From contig NZ_FOAR01000018.1 in the NCBI RefSeq assembly GCF_900109755.1, positions 55,392-119,391 of the forward strand: a stretch of 64,000 bases of DNA, read 5' to 3'. Under the pieces are notes generated by a model. It had not been told where the DNA came from, searched no databases, and was given only the letters and a program-made list of their open reading frames with translations. Of this stretch, positions 1 through 8,664 are shown piece by piece; the first letter of the stretch is position 1, and every line of letters begins with the position of its first letter. A program made the translations under genes and the position numbers. Source of the DNA: Pseudomonas agarici. GTDB taxonomy: Bacteria > Pseudomonadota > Gammaproteobacteria > Pseudomonadales > Pseudomonadaceae.

Positions 1-528
1 TTCCGCCAACAGGATGCCATCGGTCATCAGCTTGATCAGGGTGTTGGCGTCGCTCTGGTCCTCGAAGCGCACCTGATAACCCACCAACGCGCCCAGTGGG
101 GTCGCCAACTCCTCGGCCACCCGGCTCGCCACGCTACGGGCGGCGATCCGCCGTGGCTGGGTATGGCCAATCAGGCCATGCTGGCCGCGACCGATTTCCA
201 GGCAGATTTTCGGCAACTGGGTGGTTTTGCCCGAGCCGGTTTCACCGGCGATGATCAGCACCTGGTGCTTGAGCAACGCCTGCTTGATCTCGTCGCGCTT
301 GGCGGCGATGGGCAAGCTGTCGTCATAACGAATCAGCGGCACGCTCTGGCGCCGCGCCGTGACTTGGGCGCAGGAGGCCTGAACCCTCTCGGCCCACTGC
401 CCCAGCTTCGTCTCATCGGGCTTCTTGCGCAGCTCATGCAATTGCCGCCGCAACCGGTGGCGGTCGGCAATCATGGCGAGGTCAAGGTTTTTCAGCAGTT
501 GCTCGATAGCAGGCGATTCGTCAGTCAT
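1..528 (-). CDS. hrpA: ATP-dependent RNA helicase HrpA, N-terminal part (runs off the window)
   Basis: DEAH-box RNA helicase involved in RNA and ribosome handling in the cytoplasm. Only the first 176 codons are present; the gene continues past position 1. The ATG at 526-528 opens a protein with the usual HrpA N-terminal helical extension. A Walker A motif (GETGSGKT, residues 95-102) and motif Ia (TQPRRIAA, about residues 123-130) follow. No frame damage is seen in the visible part. The ATG lies about 100 bp from the 3' end of the DUF4276 gene on the same strand. HrpA is assigned rather than HrpB because the start has the long helical extension before the helicase core. DEAH family membership is certain from the motifs. 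Confidence 0.9.
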   Translation of the reverse strand, partial: MTDESPAIEQLLKNLDLAMIADRHRLRRQLHELRKKPDETKLGQWAERVQASCAQVTARRQSVPLIRYDDSLPIAAKRDEIKQALLKHQVLIIAGETGSGKTTQLPKICLEIGRGQHGLIGHTQPRRIAARSVASRVAEELATPLGALVGYQVRFEDQSDANTLIKLMTDGILLAE

Positions 529-627
529 TAGGTACGCAGAGGGCTTTTTAGCAGTGCAAGTGAACTTACATTGTCGCATGCAACTGACTGATAAGACTAA
601 TGCATCACCAGTTCCTCTGTGTAAAAC

Positions 628-1206
628 TCACAGCGAAAGCAGCTCCTGTTCTAGCCGCTTGATACCCTCAACCAGGTTACGAAAGCTATCAGAACGCTCC
701 CCCTTTACGTTTAGGTAGCGACCTATTTCTCGTGAGCCGCTAATTTTTTCATACCGATGTCCGGTGACAGCCTTCAGTTCATGGCTGGGGGAGACAAGGT
801 AATCTGGACTCCGAAATTTTGCTCCTCGTTGTTTAGCACTCAACCCTTTTATATCAAGCGCATTTTCAACAGCCAATAGGTCAGCCAAATAAAAAGCCTC
901 TAATTCACGACATGCAATACGCACCAAACTATGCTTTCCTCTCCCTGAGGCATTGCATTTTTCGACCAATTTCGACTTAATAGCTTTGCAATCAGGAACA
1001 CTATCCTGGTCGCGCATGACTATGAATCTAGCTTCAGGGTTCAAGTAAGCCTGCATACGCATTGTCATTCTTTTTTCAAGATCTTGCTTCCCTTCAAAAG
1101 CAATAAGCTTAAACTCTATTCGCTCATCAAGCACTCGCGGTAAAAAACTCTCAAGCATTACCTTCGCAGACCTTTCCTCCAGCAGAAAAACCAATTCCCT
1201 CCTCAT
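628..1206 (-). CDS. DUF4276 family protein, Toprim-like partner of the upstream ATPase
   Basis: A 192-aa protein of the DUF4276 type, a family thought to have a Toprim-like metal-binding fold. Visible elements fit: acidic residues after the first strand (LEE, residues 9-11), a DQD pair (D66 and D68) after a hydrophobic strand, and the ELEAFYLAD segment (about 101-109) typical of the family. Its ATG overlaps the stop of the ATPase gene by 4 bp (ATGA), so the two are translationally coupled. ABC-type ATPase plus Toprim-like pairs are a recurring layout in phage-defence systems such as OLD-like and PARIS-like ones. The biochemical role here is inferred. The gene is AT-richer than its neighbours, which suggests acquisition. 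Confidence 0.75.
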   Translation of the reverse strand: MRRELVFLLEERSAKVMLESFLPRVLDERIEFKLIAFEGKQDLEKRMTMRMQAYLNPEARFIVMRDQDSVPDCKAIKSKLVEKCNASGRGKHSLVRIACRELEAFYLADLLAVENALDIKGLSAKQRGAKFRSPDYLVSPSHELKAVTGHRYEKISGSREIGRYLNVKGERSDSFRNLVEGIKRLEQELLSL

Positions 1207-2390
1207 TGCGGATCAGCCCCTTCGAAAAATCCTTGCTTCCACAAATATCCCAGCTGATCACCTTGAGCCATATAAGCACAAATTTGAGGATCGTCCTTAG
1301 CGCGCCGAATCTCTGCTCCTCCATCACGTTTAACTAACCAACAAACCTCATCCAATTGTGCCGCATTCAAAAAATCGGGAGAATGTGTAGACACTAAAAC
1401 CTGCCCCCCGCGCAGAGCATAACCTCGAAACTCCTCGGCCAGCTCCTCCATAAGAGTGGGGTACAGCTGATTTTCCGGTTCCTCAACACATAGGAGAGGA
1501 TGCGGAGCGGGGTCATGTAGAAGAACCATATATGCAAACATCTTTATGGTTCCATCCGAAACATATCTGTCCAAAAATGGCGTTTTAAATGAGCCATCCT
1601 GAAAACGCAAGGTCAGATAGCCATCATCCATAAGCCTCGGCTCAATCCCCCTCACACCGGGAACCCGTCTCGCCATCGTTTCAAGGATTTTCTTAAACTG
1701 TTCTGGATGCTGCTCATACATATAACGAGCGACTAGAGGCAAATTACCTCCCGACTCTGAAAGATGTTCAGAATCACCTGAAGGCTCTTTTCTACCTCGC
1801 GCAGAACTTATATGAAAATCTGATACATGCCACTGTTCGATTAACTGACGGAACGCATTCGCTGCTTTAAATCTCTCAAACTGCCCCAACCCTTTAATCG
1901 CCAGGGTATCAGGCGCCACAGACTGATATTCTCGATCCAATTCATCGTCCGATCGCTTAAACTCCTCTTCATTAGTAATAGCAAAACCCTGGCCATTCTC
2001 AAAATCTAAAAACCTATAGGGACTTCCATAACGCCCACGCTTATAGCGCAATATTTCTCGTTTAACATAAGGGACGTTATTTCGCTCACCAATCTCCAGA
2101 GAATATGTAACAAGACGATTAACACCTGCAATAGGCATTCGATACTGAACTTCAATTAAGATGGTATCACCATCACTTTCCCTGCTGAGCACTTCGCGAA
2201 AACGACCACGACTATCTAAAGCTTGGCGTACATTGCCTTTCAGGCAGTCATGCAAAAAACCAAAAACATCAAAGAGCGAAGTCTTACCAGCACCATTCGC
2301 TCCAACAACGATCAAAAACGGAGGAATATCTTGCAAATGGACATCTCGGAAAACCTTAAAATTTTTAAGACGAATCGATTCAATTTTCAT
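1203..2390 (-). CDS. ABC-type AAA family ATPase (AAA_21-like), defence-associated candidate
   Basis: A 395-aa SMC/ABC-like ATPase of the kind annotated AAA_21 or OLD-like. Walker A is GANGAGKT (residues 30-37), directly after the N-terminal MKIESIRLKNFK strand typical of this class. Walker B is LLCVEEPE (about 299-306), with the catalytic glutamate pair and an STHS switch motif (about 335-338). The ATG at 2388-2390 is preferred over the upstream in-frame TTG at 2408, because family members begin just before the IESIRLKNF strand. It is first in a two-gene operon with the DUF4276 gene. Both genes are poorer in GC than hrpA and aceK on either side. It should bind ATP and signal to its partner; the target is unknown. 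Confidence 0.8.
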   Translation of the reverse strand: MKIESIRLKNFKVFRDVHLQDIPPFLIVVGANGAGKTSLFDVFGFLHDCLKGNVRQALDSRGRFREVLSRESDGDTILIEVQYRMPIAGVNRLVTYSLEIGERNNVPYVKREILRYKRGRYGSPYRFLDFENGQGFAITNEEEFKRSDDELDREYQSVAPDTLAIKGLGQFERFKAANAFRQLIEQWHVSDFHISSARGRKEPSGDSEHLSESGGNLPLVARYMYEQHPEQFKKILETMARRVPGVRGIEPRLMDDGYLTLRFQDGSFKTPFLDRYVSDGTIKMFAYMVLLHDPAPHPLLCVEEPENQLYPTLMEELAEEFRGYALRGGQVLVSTHSPDFLNAAQLDEVCWLVKRDGGAEIRRAKDDPQICAYMAQGDQLGYLWKQGFFEGADPQ

Positions 2391-2560
2391 ATCTATCTCA
2401 ACTTTCAAGTATTTCTAATTATCACAGATATCTCAAAAATCTTCTATAAATCTTAGCCTTTGCTTCATCGAGGTTACCCACCCGTTTATGATGCCCAAAA
2501 ACACTTAAAAAGTGGCAAAAAACAAATCAGCCCATGCTACTCGATCCAGTAAACACCCTA

Positions 2561-4282
2561 TTATCCGTTTTCCAGCCCCTTGCGCCGATACGGGAACACA
2601 TCGATGACCTTGCCGGCGCGAATCGCCTCCTGTAGCCCCTTCCAGTAATCAGCGTTGTACAACTCGCCGTGCAACTGCTCGAACAAGCGGCGCTGCGCCA
2701 GGTCGGCAAACAGGAATGGCGGGAACTCCTCGGGAAACACGTCCAGCGGCCCGATGGAGTACCAGGGCTCGCAGGCCATCTCGTCCTCCGGGGTGCGCGG
2801 CGCGGGGATATGACGAAAGTTGACTTCGGTCAGCAGGCAAATCTCGTCGTAGTCGTAGAACACCACCCGACCGTGACGGGTCACGCCGAAGTTCTTCAGC
2901 AGCATGTCGCCGGGGAAGATATTCGCCGCCGCCAGTTGCTTGATCGCCAGGCCATAGTCCTCCAGCGCCTCGCGGACCTGGGCTGCATTGGCGTTATCCA
3001 GGTAGAGATTCAGCGGTGTCATGCGTCGTTCGGTCCAGCAGTGACGGATCAGCACCGTCTCTCCTTCGACCCGCACGGTGGATGGCGCCACTTCCAGCAA
3101 CTCCTCCAGGCAGGCAGGATCGAACTTGCCCAGGGGAAAACGGAAGTCGGCGAACTCCTGGGTATCGGCCATGCGTCCCACCCGATCGACGCTTTTCACC
3201 AGGCGATACTTCTCGATCACCGTCGCTCGATCGACGTTCTTCGATGGCGAGAAACGATCCTTGATGATCTTGAACACCGTGTTGAACCCCGGCAGGGTAA
3301 ACACGCTCATGACCATCCCGCGCACGCCCGGCGCCATGATGAATCGGTCGTCGGTATCGGCCAGGTGATTGATCAGCGCCCGGTAGAACTCGGACTTACC
3401 GTGCTTGTAGAAACCGATGGAGGTGTACAGCTCGGCGATATGCTTACCCGGCAGGATGCGCCGCAGAAAACCGATGAACTGCGCCGGCACCGGCACATCA
3501 ACCATGAAGTAGGAGCGCGTGAAGGAAAAGATGATGGAGACATCGGCTTCATCGGTGATCAGCGCATCGATCTGGATCCCGCGACCTTCACGGTGCAACA
3601 ACGCAATCACCAGTGGCCATTGCTCCTCATGGGTAGAGATCTGCCCCACCAGATAGGCTCCTTTGTTGCGGTAGAGCACCGAGGAGAACAGTTCGACACT
3701 CAGTTCGGGGTCCTTACAGACCCAATCCGGCAGGCTTTTGCGCAACTGCACCGCCAACCGCCGCAGATCGCCGGGCAGGTCGGCGTAGGCCTCGCTGAAC
3801 TTGTAATCGGTAAAGATCTGCTCGAGCATACCCAAGAGCTCGCCGAAGGGGCGATAAGTCCGGGTCTGCGCCGCCCATGCCCGCCGCAAGGATGGCCGGG
3901 TGGTATGGATGAACATGCAGCCGTCGCTGATCAGCTCATGACTGAACAACCCACAGAAGATCGAGTTGTACCAGGTCTCCCCCAGTTCATCGTCCAAACG
4001 CAGGTCAATCAGGCTGATATAGGCACTTTTCACCAGGGGCCAGAGGGTGATATCGAGTAAGGCATTGGCCTCGAATCCGCCCCGCAGCCGCGCGCTAACC
4101 TCTCTGACCTGCTCTTCGTAGAGGTTGATTCGTGCCACCGATGCCGCCTGGGCCTCCTGCCAGCGTGCACCTTCGAAACGGGCACGGGCGCCGTCGGTGA
4201 TCTGGCGAAAGTGCTCGCGGTAATTATCGAAACCATCAAGGATCAGACGGGCGATATCGGTGGCCAGCCGTTGCCGTGACAT
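2561..4282 (-). CDS. aceK: Isocitrate dehydrogenase kinase/phosphatase AceK
   Basis: A bifunctional cytoplasmic enzyme that phosphorylates and dephosphorylates isocitrate dehydrogenase, steering carbon between the TCA cycle and the glyoxylate shunt. The 573-aa length is normal for the family. The conserved kinase-like segment GDMLLKNFGVTR followed by VVFYDYDE lies at about residues 455-490. The C-terminal VFPYRRK ending is also typical. The ATG at 4280-4282 is chosen because AGGGG lies 8 bases upstream, rather than the TTG at 4288. Unlike enterobacteria, it is not next to aceA or aceB here. A 152-bp gap, AT-rich beside the ATPase gene, separates it from the next gene downstream. Confidence 0.96.
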   Translation of the reverse strand: MSRQRLATDIARLILDGFDNYREHFRQITDGARARFEGARWQEAQAASVARINLYEEQVREVSARLRGGFEANALLDITLWPLVKSAYISLIDLRLDDELGETWYNSIFCGLFSHELISDGCMFIHTTRPSLRRAWAAQTRTYRPFGELLGMLEQIFTDYKFSEAYADLPGDLRRLAVQLRKSLPDWVCKDPELSVELFSSVLYRNKGAYLVGQISTHEEQWPLVIALLHREGRGIQIDALITDEADVSIIFSFTRSYFMVDVPVPAQFIGFLRRILPGKHIAELYTSIGFYKHGKSEFYRALINHLADTDDRFIMAPGVRGMVMSVFTLPGFNTVFKIIKDRFSPSKNVDRATVIEKYRLVKSVDRVGRMADTQEFADFRFPLGKFDPACLEELLEVAPSTVRVEGETVLIRHCWTERRMTPLNLYLDNANAAQVREALEDYGLAIKQLAAANIFPGDMLLKNFGVTRHGRVVFYDYDEICLLTEVNFRHIPAPRTPEDEMACEPWYSIGPLDVFPEEFPPFLFADLAQRRLFEQLHGELYNADYWKGLQEAIRAGKVIDVFPYRRKGLENG

Positions 4283-4426
4283 GGTCAAACCCCTGCGTGA
4301 CTTTTCGGAGATTATTCTGATCGCGGATCACTTGAGCTTAGAGGTCAATGGTCGCGTGACGCAACCATTGCCTTGCCACCCACATCCGGGGACACTGGCC
4401 CGCCTTACCCCGTCAAGGACGCCCCT

Positions 4427-5338
4427 GTGAGACCCGTCGATATTGTGCGCATGTTTAGTCTGGCCGCCGTCTGGGGTGCCAGTTTCCTGTTCATGCGCAT
4501 CATTGCCCCGGAGCTGGGAGCCTTTCCCACCGCCTTCTTTCGCGTCTCCATCGCCGCCGTGGGGCTGCTGGTGATCCTGTCGTTGATGCGCGTCCGTTGG
4601 GACTTCAAGGGTAAGTTCAAAGTCTGCTTGATGCTCGGTGTGATCAACTCCGGATTGCCGGCGACACTGTATTCGGTCGCCGCCCAGGTGCTACCGGCCG
4701 GCTATTCGTCGATCTTCAACGCCACCACGCCACTGATGGGCGTGCTGATCGGCGGCCTGTTCTTCCATGAAAGACTCGGCTTGAGCAAGCTGCTGGGCAT
4801 CTTCCTCGGTCTGTTCGGGGTCGCGGTGTTGACCCGTGCCGGGCCGGTGAGCTTCAATCTGGAATTACTATTGGGCGCCGCGGCGTGCCTGCTGGCAACC
4901 ACCAGTTATGGCTTCGCCGGTTTCCTCACCCGCCGCTGGCTCGACCAGCAAGGGGGCTTGGATCCACGGCTGTCGGCCATGGGCAGCATGTTCGGCGCAA
5001 CCCTGGTGATCCTGCCATTCTTCGCCTACAGCGCCATCGTCCATCCGCCAGCCAACTGGGGTGGAATCAGCGTCTGGAGCTCGCTGCTGAGTCTGGGTCT
5101 GGTGTGTACGGCATTGGCCTACATCATGTATTTCAAGCTGATCAGCAGTATCGGCCCGATCAAGTCGATGACGGTGACCTTTATGATCCCGGCGTTCGGC
5201 GTATTGTGGGGCGCGCTGTTTCTCGGTGAGCCGCTGTCGATGGCCCATTTGTATGGCGGGGTGTTGATTGCGGTGGCGTTGTGGCAGGTGCTGAAACCGG
5301 CCGCGATGGTGAAAGCGGTCGGCGTGGCCGACCGATAA
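4427..5338 (+). CDS. DMT superfamily permease, EamA type
   Basis: A 303-aa inner-membrane transporter with two EamA repeats. About ten hydrophobic helices are visible, the first pair holding the WGASFLFMRI motif typical of RhaT/EamA proteins. The substrate is unknown; relatives export amino acids or metabolites. The GTG at 4427 is chosen because AAGGA (4415-4419) lies 7 bases upstream. The same frame is open from a TTG at 4373 without a comparable ribosome site, and an ATG is also available at 4451. It is divergent from aceK and convergent with the LpxO-like gene. A weak GC-rich dyad (CGAGCG/CGCTCG) in the 54-bp gap between the convergent genes may terminate both. Confidence 0.85.
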   Translation: MRPVDIVRMFSLAAVWGASFLFMRIIAPELGAFPTAFFRVSIAAVGLLVILSLMRVRWDFKGKFKVCLMLGVINSGLPATLYSVAAQVLPAGYSSIFNATTPLMGVLIGGLFFHERLGLSKLLGIFLGLFGVAVLTRAGPVSFNLELLLGAAACLLATTSYGFAGFLTRRWLDQQGGLDPRLSAMGSMFGATLVILPFFAYSAIVHPPANWGGISVWSSLLSLGLVCTALAYIMYFKLISSIGPIKSMTVTFMIPAFGVLWGALFLGEPLSMAHLYGGVLIAVALWQVLKPAAMVKAVGVADR

Positions 5339-5392
5339 GGCGAATGCAGCGAGCGTTGACCCTAACCAGCGCTCGACACAGATCGCAACAAC

Positions 5393-6331
5393 TCAGCCGA
5401 ACAACCAGTAGCCGAGCAGCGTCAGCACCATCACCGCCAGCACCGGGCGCATAATGCGGTAGGCCTTGGGGTGCTTACGTTTCCACTGCTTGACCACGCC
5501 ACTGAAACGGTCACTGAAGTTTTTGCTCCAGGCGTAGGCCTGGTTGATACCGCCCACACGTTCGTCATCGAGATTCTGCGGCGCGGTGGCACGCCCCAGC
5601 AAACCACTGACCCAGCGGTTGATCAGGGTCATCGGGCGATTGCTCAATGGCCGCTCGATATCGCAGAACAAGATGACCCGGGTCTGCTCGGTTTCGTTCT
5701 TGACCCAGTGCACGTAGGTCTCGTCGAACATCACGTCCTGGCCGTCGCGCCAGGCGTAGACCTGGCCGTCGACAAAAATCCGGCAATCGTCGGAATTGGG
5801 TGTCGACAACCCCAGGTGATAACGCAACGAACCGGCGAACGGGTCGCGGTGTGGATTTAGATGGCTGCCACCGGGCAACAGGGCGAACATCGCGCCCTTG
5901 ATGTTGGGAATGCTGCTGACCAGGGCGACGGTTTTCGGGCAGAGCAGCTCGGCCGACGGCAGCGGCTTGTCGTACCACTTGAGGTAGAAGCGCTTCCACC
6001 CCTTCTTGAAGAACGAACCGAAACCGGCATCGTTGTTCTTCTCGGCGGCACGGATATAGCCCTCGTCGAACAAGTGCATGGCCTCTTCGCGAATCACCTG
6101 CCAGTTGTCCTTGAGTACATCCAGCTCGGGAAACTTGCTGCGGTCCAGGTACGGCTTGGACGGTACAGCGGAAAACAGGTACATCAAGGCGTTGTACGGG
6201 GCAAACAGCGCGGAATGGTTGACGAACTGGCGCAGCACCGGCAAACGCGCCTTGCCGCGCAAATGCACGTAAAGCGTACTGCCGAGGAACAGCAGCAACA
6301 CTGTGGCCTTGGCGGCAAAGGAAAAGGTCAT
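5393..6331 (-). CDS. lpxO: Aspartyl/asparaginyl beta-hydroxylase family, LpxO-like lipid A hydroxylase
   Basis: A 312-aa Fe(II)/2-oxoglutarate dioxygenase of the aspartyl/asparaginyl hydroxylase fold. The iron ligands are visible as HRD (in PHRDPFAG, about residues 160-168) with the distal histidine in YVHW (about 207-210). Hydrophobic segments at residues 5-20 and at the C-terminus (about 295-311) suggest membrane anchoring, as in LpxO. LpxO adds a 2-hydroxyl to secondary acyl chains of lipid A at the inner membrane. The gene stands alone, between the DMT permease and cysK. The symbol is by family resemblance; Pseudomonas genomes usually hold two such paralogues and which one this is cannot be told. 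Confidence 0.8.
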   Translation of the reverse strand: MTFSFAAKATVLLLFLGSTLYVHLRGKARLPVLRQFVNHSALFAPYNALMYLFSAVPSKPYLDRSKFPELDVLKDNWQVIREEAMHLFDEGYIRAAEKNNDAGFGSFFKKGWKRFYLKWYDKPLPSAELLCPKTVALVSSIPNIKGAMFALLPGGSHLNPHRDPFAGSLRYHLGLSTPNSDDCRIFVDGQVYAWRDGQDVMFDETYVHWVKNETEQTRVILFCDIERPLSNRPMTLINRWVSGLLGRATAPQNLDDERVGGINQAYAWSKNFSDRFSGVVKQWKRKHPKAYRIMRPVLAVMVLTLLGYWLFG

Positions 6332-6539
6332 TCAACACTCCTTGAAAATGGGCAACCTCGGGACAGGGCAATATTCGCCCGACGTGGCAGCCGGCCATGA
6401 TAAACATTCCCTGCCTCGGGAAAAACCCATCGGCCCACACATTCAGCAGCGGCGGTGGCGCTACACAGCATGTATGTAGCACGTCCCCGCTGAACCGGGA
6501 CTGATACAGATCAGTTGCGCGGGCGCCGCCCGTGCCGAT

Positions 6540-7514
6540 TTATTGCTGGATCTCCTGGTCGGTGAACAAATCGCTGAACAGCATGCTCGACAGGTAGCGC
6601 TCGCCGGAGTCGGGCAGCACCACGACAAGGGTCTTGCCCTGCATTTCCGGAGTCTCCGCCAGGCGCACGGCCACGGCCATGGCGGCGCCAGAGGAAATGC
6701 CGCAGAGGATCCCTTCCTCCTGCATCAACCGCAGGGCCATGACCTTGGACTCCTCGTCAGTGACCAATTCAACCCGATCCACCAACGACAGATCGAGGTT
6801 CTTCGGCACAAAACCCGCTCCGATGCCCTGGATCTTGTGAGGCGACGGCTTGACCTCCTGTCCGGCCAGGGTCTGGGTGATCACCGGCGATGACACCGGC
6901 TCCACTGCCACCGAGAGGATCGGCTTGCCCCGGGTCAGCTTGATATACCGCGAAACACCGCTGAGGGTGCCGCCAGTGCCTACCCCCACCACCAGCACAT
7001 CGACCGCGCCATCGGTGTCATTCCAGATTTCCGGCCCGGTGGTTTTCTCATGGATCGCCGGGTTGGCCGGGTTGTCGAACTGCGCAGGCATGAAGTAGTG
7101 GGCCGGATCGCCGTTGACGATCTCGGCGGCCTTCTCGATCGCGCCCTTCATACCCAGAGCCGGGTCAGTCAGTACCAGCTCGGCACCCAGTGCCTTGAGG
7201 ACCTTGCGCCGCTCGATGCTCATGGACGACGGCATGGTCAGCAATAATTTGTAGCCACGGGCGGCAGCGACAAAGGCCAGGCCAATCCCGGTATTGCCCG
7301 AGGTCGGCTCGACGATGGTCATCCCCGACTTGAGCCGGCCACTGCTTTCGGCATCCCAGATCATGTTCGCGCCGATCCGGCACTTCACCGAATATCCTGG
7401 GTTACGCCCCTCGATCTTGGCCAGGATAGTCACACCGCGCGGCGCGATGCGATTGATCTGAACCAGGGGCGTATTACCGATGGAGTGGGCGTTGTCGGCG
7501 AAAATACGGCTCAT
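6540..7514 (-). CDS. cysK: Cysteine synthase A (O-acetylserine sulfhydrylase)
   Basis: A 324-aa PLP enzyme making cysteine from O-acetylserine and sulfide. The PLP lysine sits in NPGYSVKCRIG (about residues 37-47). The substrate loop PTSGNTG (about 70-76), the phosphate-binding glycine loop VGVGTGGTLSG (about 178-188) and the C-terminal SSGAAMA segment are all present. Length is normal. It is transcribed divergently from the MoxR-type gene across a 238-bp intergenic region that must hold both promoters. No CysB or other operator could be assigned by eye. The residues match CysK well; a CysM assignment is less likely. Confidence 0.95.
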   Translation of the reverse strand: MSRIFADNAHSIGNTPLVQINRIAPRGVTILAKIEGRNPGYSVKCRIGANMIWDAESSGRLKSGMTIVEPTSGNTGIGLAFVAAARGYKLLLTMPSSMSIERRKVLKALGAELVLTDPALGMKGAIEKAAEIVNGDPAHYFMPAQFDNPANPAIHEKTTGPEIWNDTDGAVDVLVVGVGTGGTLSGVSRYIKLTRGKPILSVAVEPVSSPVITQTLAGQEVKPSPHKIQGIGAGFVPKNLDLSLVDRVELVTDEESKVMALRLMQEEGILCGISSGAAMAVAVRLAETPEMQGKTLVVVLPDSGERYLSSMLFSDLFTDQEIQQ

Positions 7515-7752
7515 GACAGGGTCCTTTGGGCAACAGAAAGTAAGCTCTCAAGGGTATGCCTCGGGGTTCGAATCGTCCAGTCGTGGCAAACCTGACATGA
7601 AGTATCCCGACCGGGTCAGGATGTGACGCACCATTCAGAGACTGAATAAACCGTCGGCGTTCACACTCCACCGGACGCCGCGTTATAGTCGGGCATGGCA
7701 TTTTCCCGCCGTCCTGTCTGCCAGGCCGGTGTTACCGTTCGAGGAATGACAG

Positions 7753-8598
7753 ATGAAGTTCGAAGGCACCCTAGCCTACGTCGCCACCGATGATCTGAAG
7801 TTGGCCGTCAACGCCGCCATTACCCTGGAGCGTCCGCTGCTGGTCAAGGGCGAGCCCGGTACTGGCAAGACCATGCTTGCCGAACAGTTGGCCGAGTCCT
7901 TCGGTGCCAAGCTGATCACCTGGCATATCAAGTCCACCACCAAGGCCCATCAGGGCCTGTACGAGTACGACGCGGTCAGCCGCCTGCGCGACTCGCAACT
8001 GGGCGTGGACAGGGTCCACGATGTGCGCAACTACCTGAAAAAGGGCAAGCTCTGGGAAGCCTTCGAATCCGATGAGCGGGTGATCCTGCTGATCGACGAG
8101 ATCGACAAGGCCGATATCGAGTTCCCCAACGACCTGCTGCAAGAGCTCGACAAGATGGAGTTCTATGTCTACGAGATCGATGAAACCATCAAGGCCAAGA
8201 AGCGCCCGATCATCATCATTACTTCCAACAATGAAAAAGAGCTGCCGGATGCCTTTCTGCGCCGCTGTTTCTTCCACTACATCGCCTTCCCGGATCGCCC
8301 CACGTTGCAGAAGATCGTCGATGTGCACTACCCGGACATCAAGAAAGACCTGGTCAGCGAAGCCCTCGATGTGTTCTTCGACGTGCGCAAGGTGCCGGGC
8401 CTGAAGAAGAAACCTTCGACCTCGGAACTGGTGGACTGGTTGAAGCTATTGATGGCCGACAATATCGGCGAAGCGGTATTGCGCGAACGCGATCCGACCA
8501 AGGCCATCCCGCCGCTGGCCGGCGCCCTGGTGAAGAACGAGCAGGATGTGCAACTGCTTGAGCGCCTGGCGTTCATGAGCCGTCGCGGCAGCCGCTAG
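7753..8598 (+). CDS. MoxR-family AAA+ ATPase
   Basis: A 281-aa AAA+ ATPase of the MoxR/CoxD class, chaperone-like ATPases that work with von Willebrand factor A (VWA) proteins. Walker A is GEPGTGKT (about residues 33-40), Walker B LLIDEID (about 113-119), sensor 1 lies at IITSNN (about 155-160), and an arginine finger region follows in FLRRCFF. The next gene encodes a VWA protein, the standard partner; such pairs assemble or activate metal enzymes or protein complexes. The ATG at 7753 follows a long leader shared with divergent cysK. The target of the pair cannot be read from the context. Confidence 0.9.
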   Translation: MKFEGTLAYVATDDLKLAVNAAITLERPLLVKGEPGTGKTMLAEQLAESFGAKLITWHIKSTTKAHQGLYEYDAVSRLRDSQLGVDRVHDVRNYLKKGKLWEAFESDERVILLIDEIDKADIEFPNDLLQELDKMEFYVYEIDETIKAKKRPIIIITSNNEKELPDAFLRRCFFHYIAFPDRPTLQKIVDVHYPDIKKDLVSEALDVFFDVRKVPGLKKKPSTSELVDWLKLLMADNIGEAVLRERDPTKAIPPLAGALVKNEQDVQLLERLAFMSRRGSR

Positions 8599-8664
8599 TG
8601 GCCTGCCTGATTGTCGCTCGGCGAGCGCTCCCACAGACCCTCCCGTTTATCCGAGGCGATTGCC

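Noticed and set aside
2669..4060. 463-codon open frame on the + strand opposite aceK
   Set aside because: Antisense shadow of aceK in GC-rich DNA. The product has no domain and is rich in His, Gln and Arg as antisense frames in Pseudomonas tend to be.
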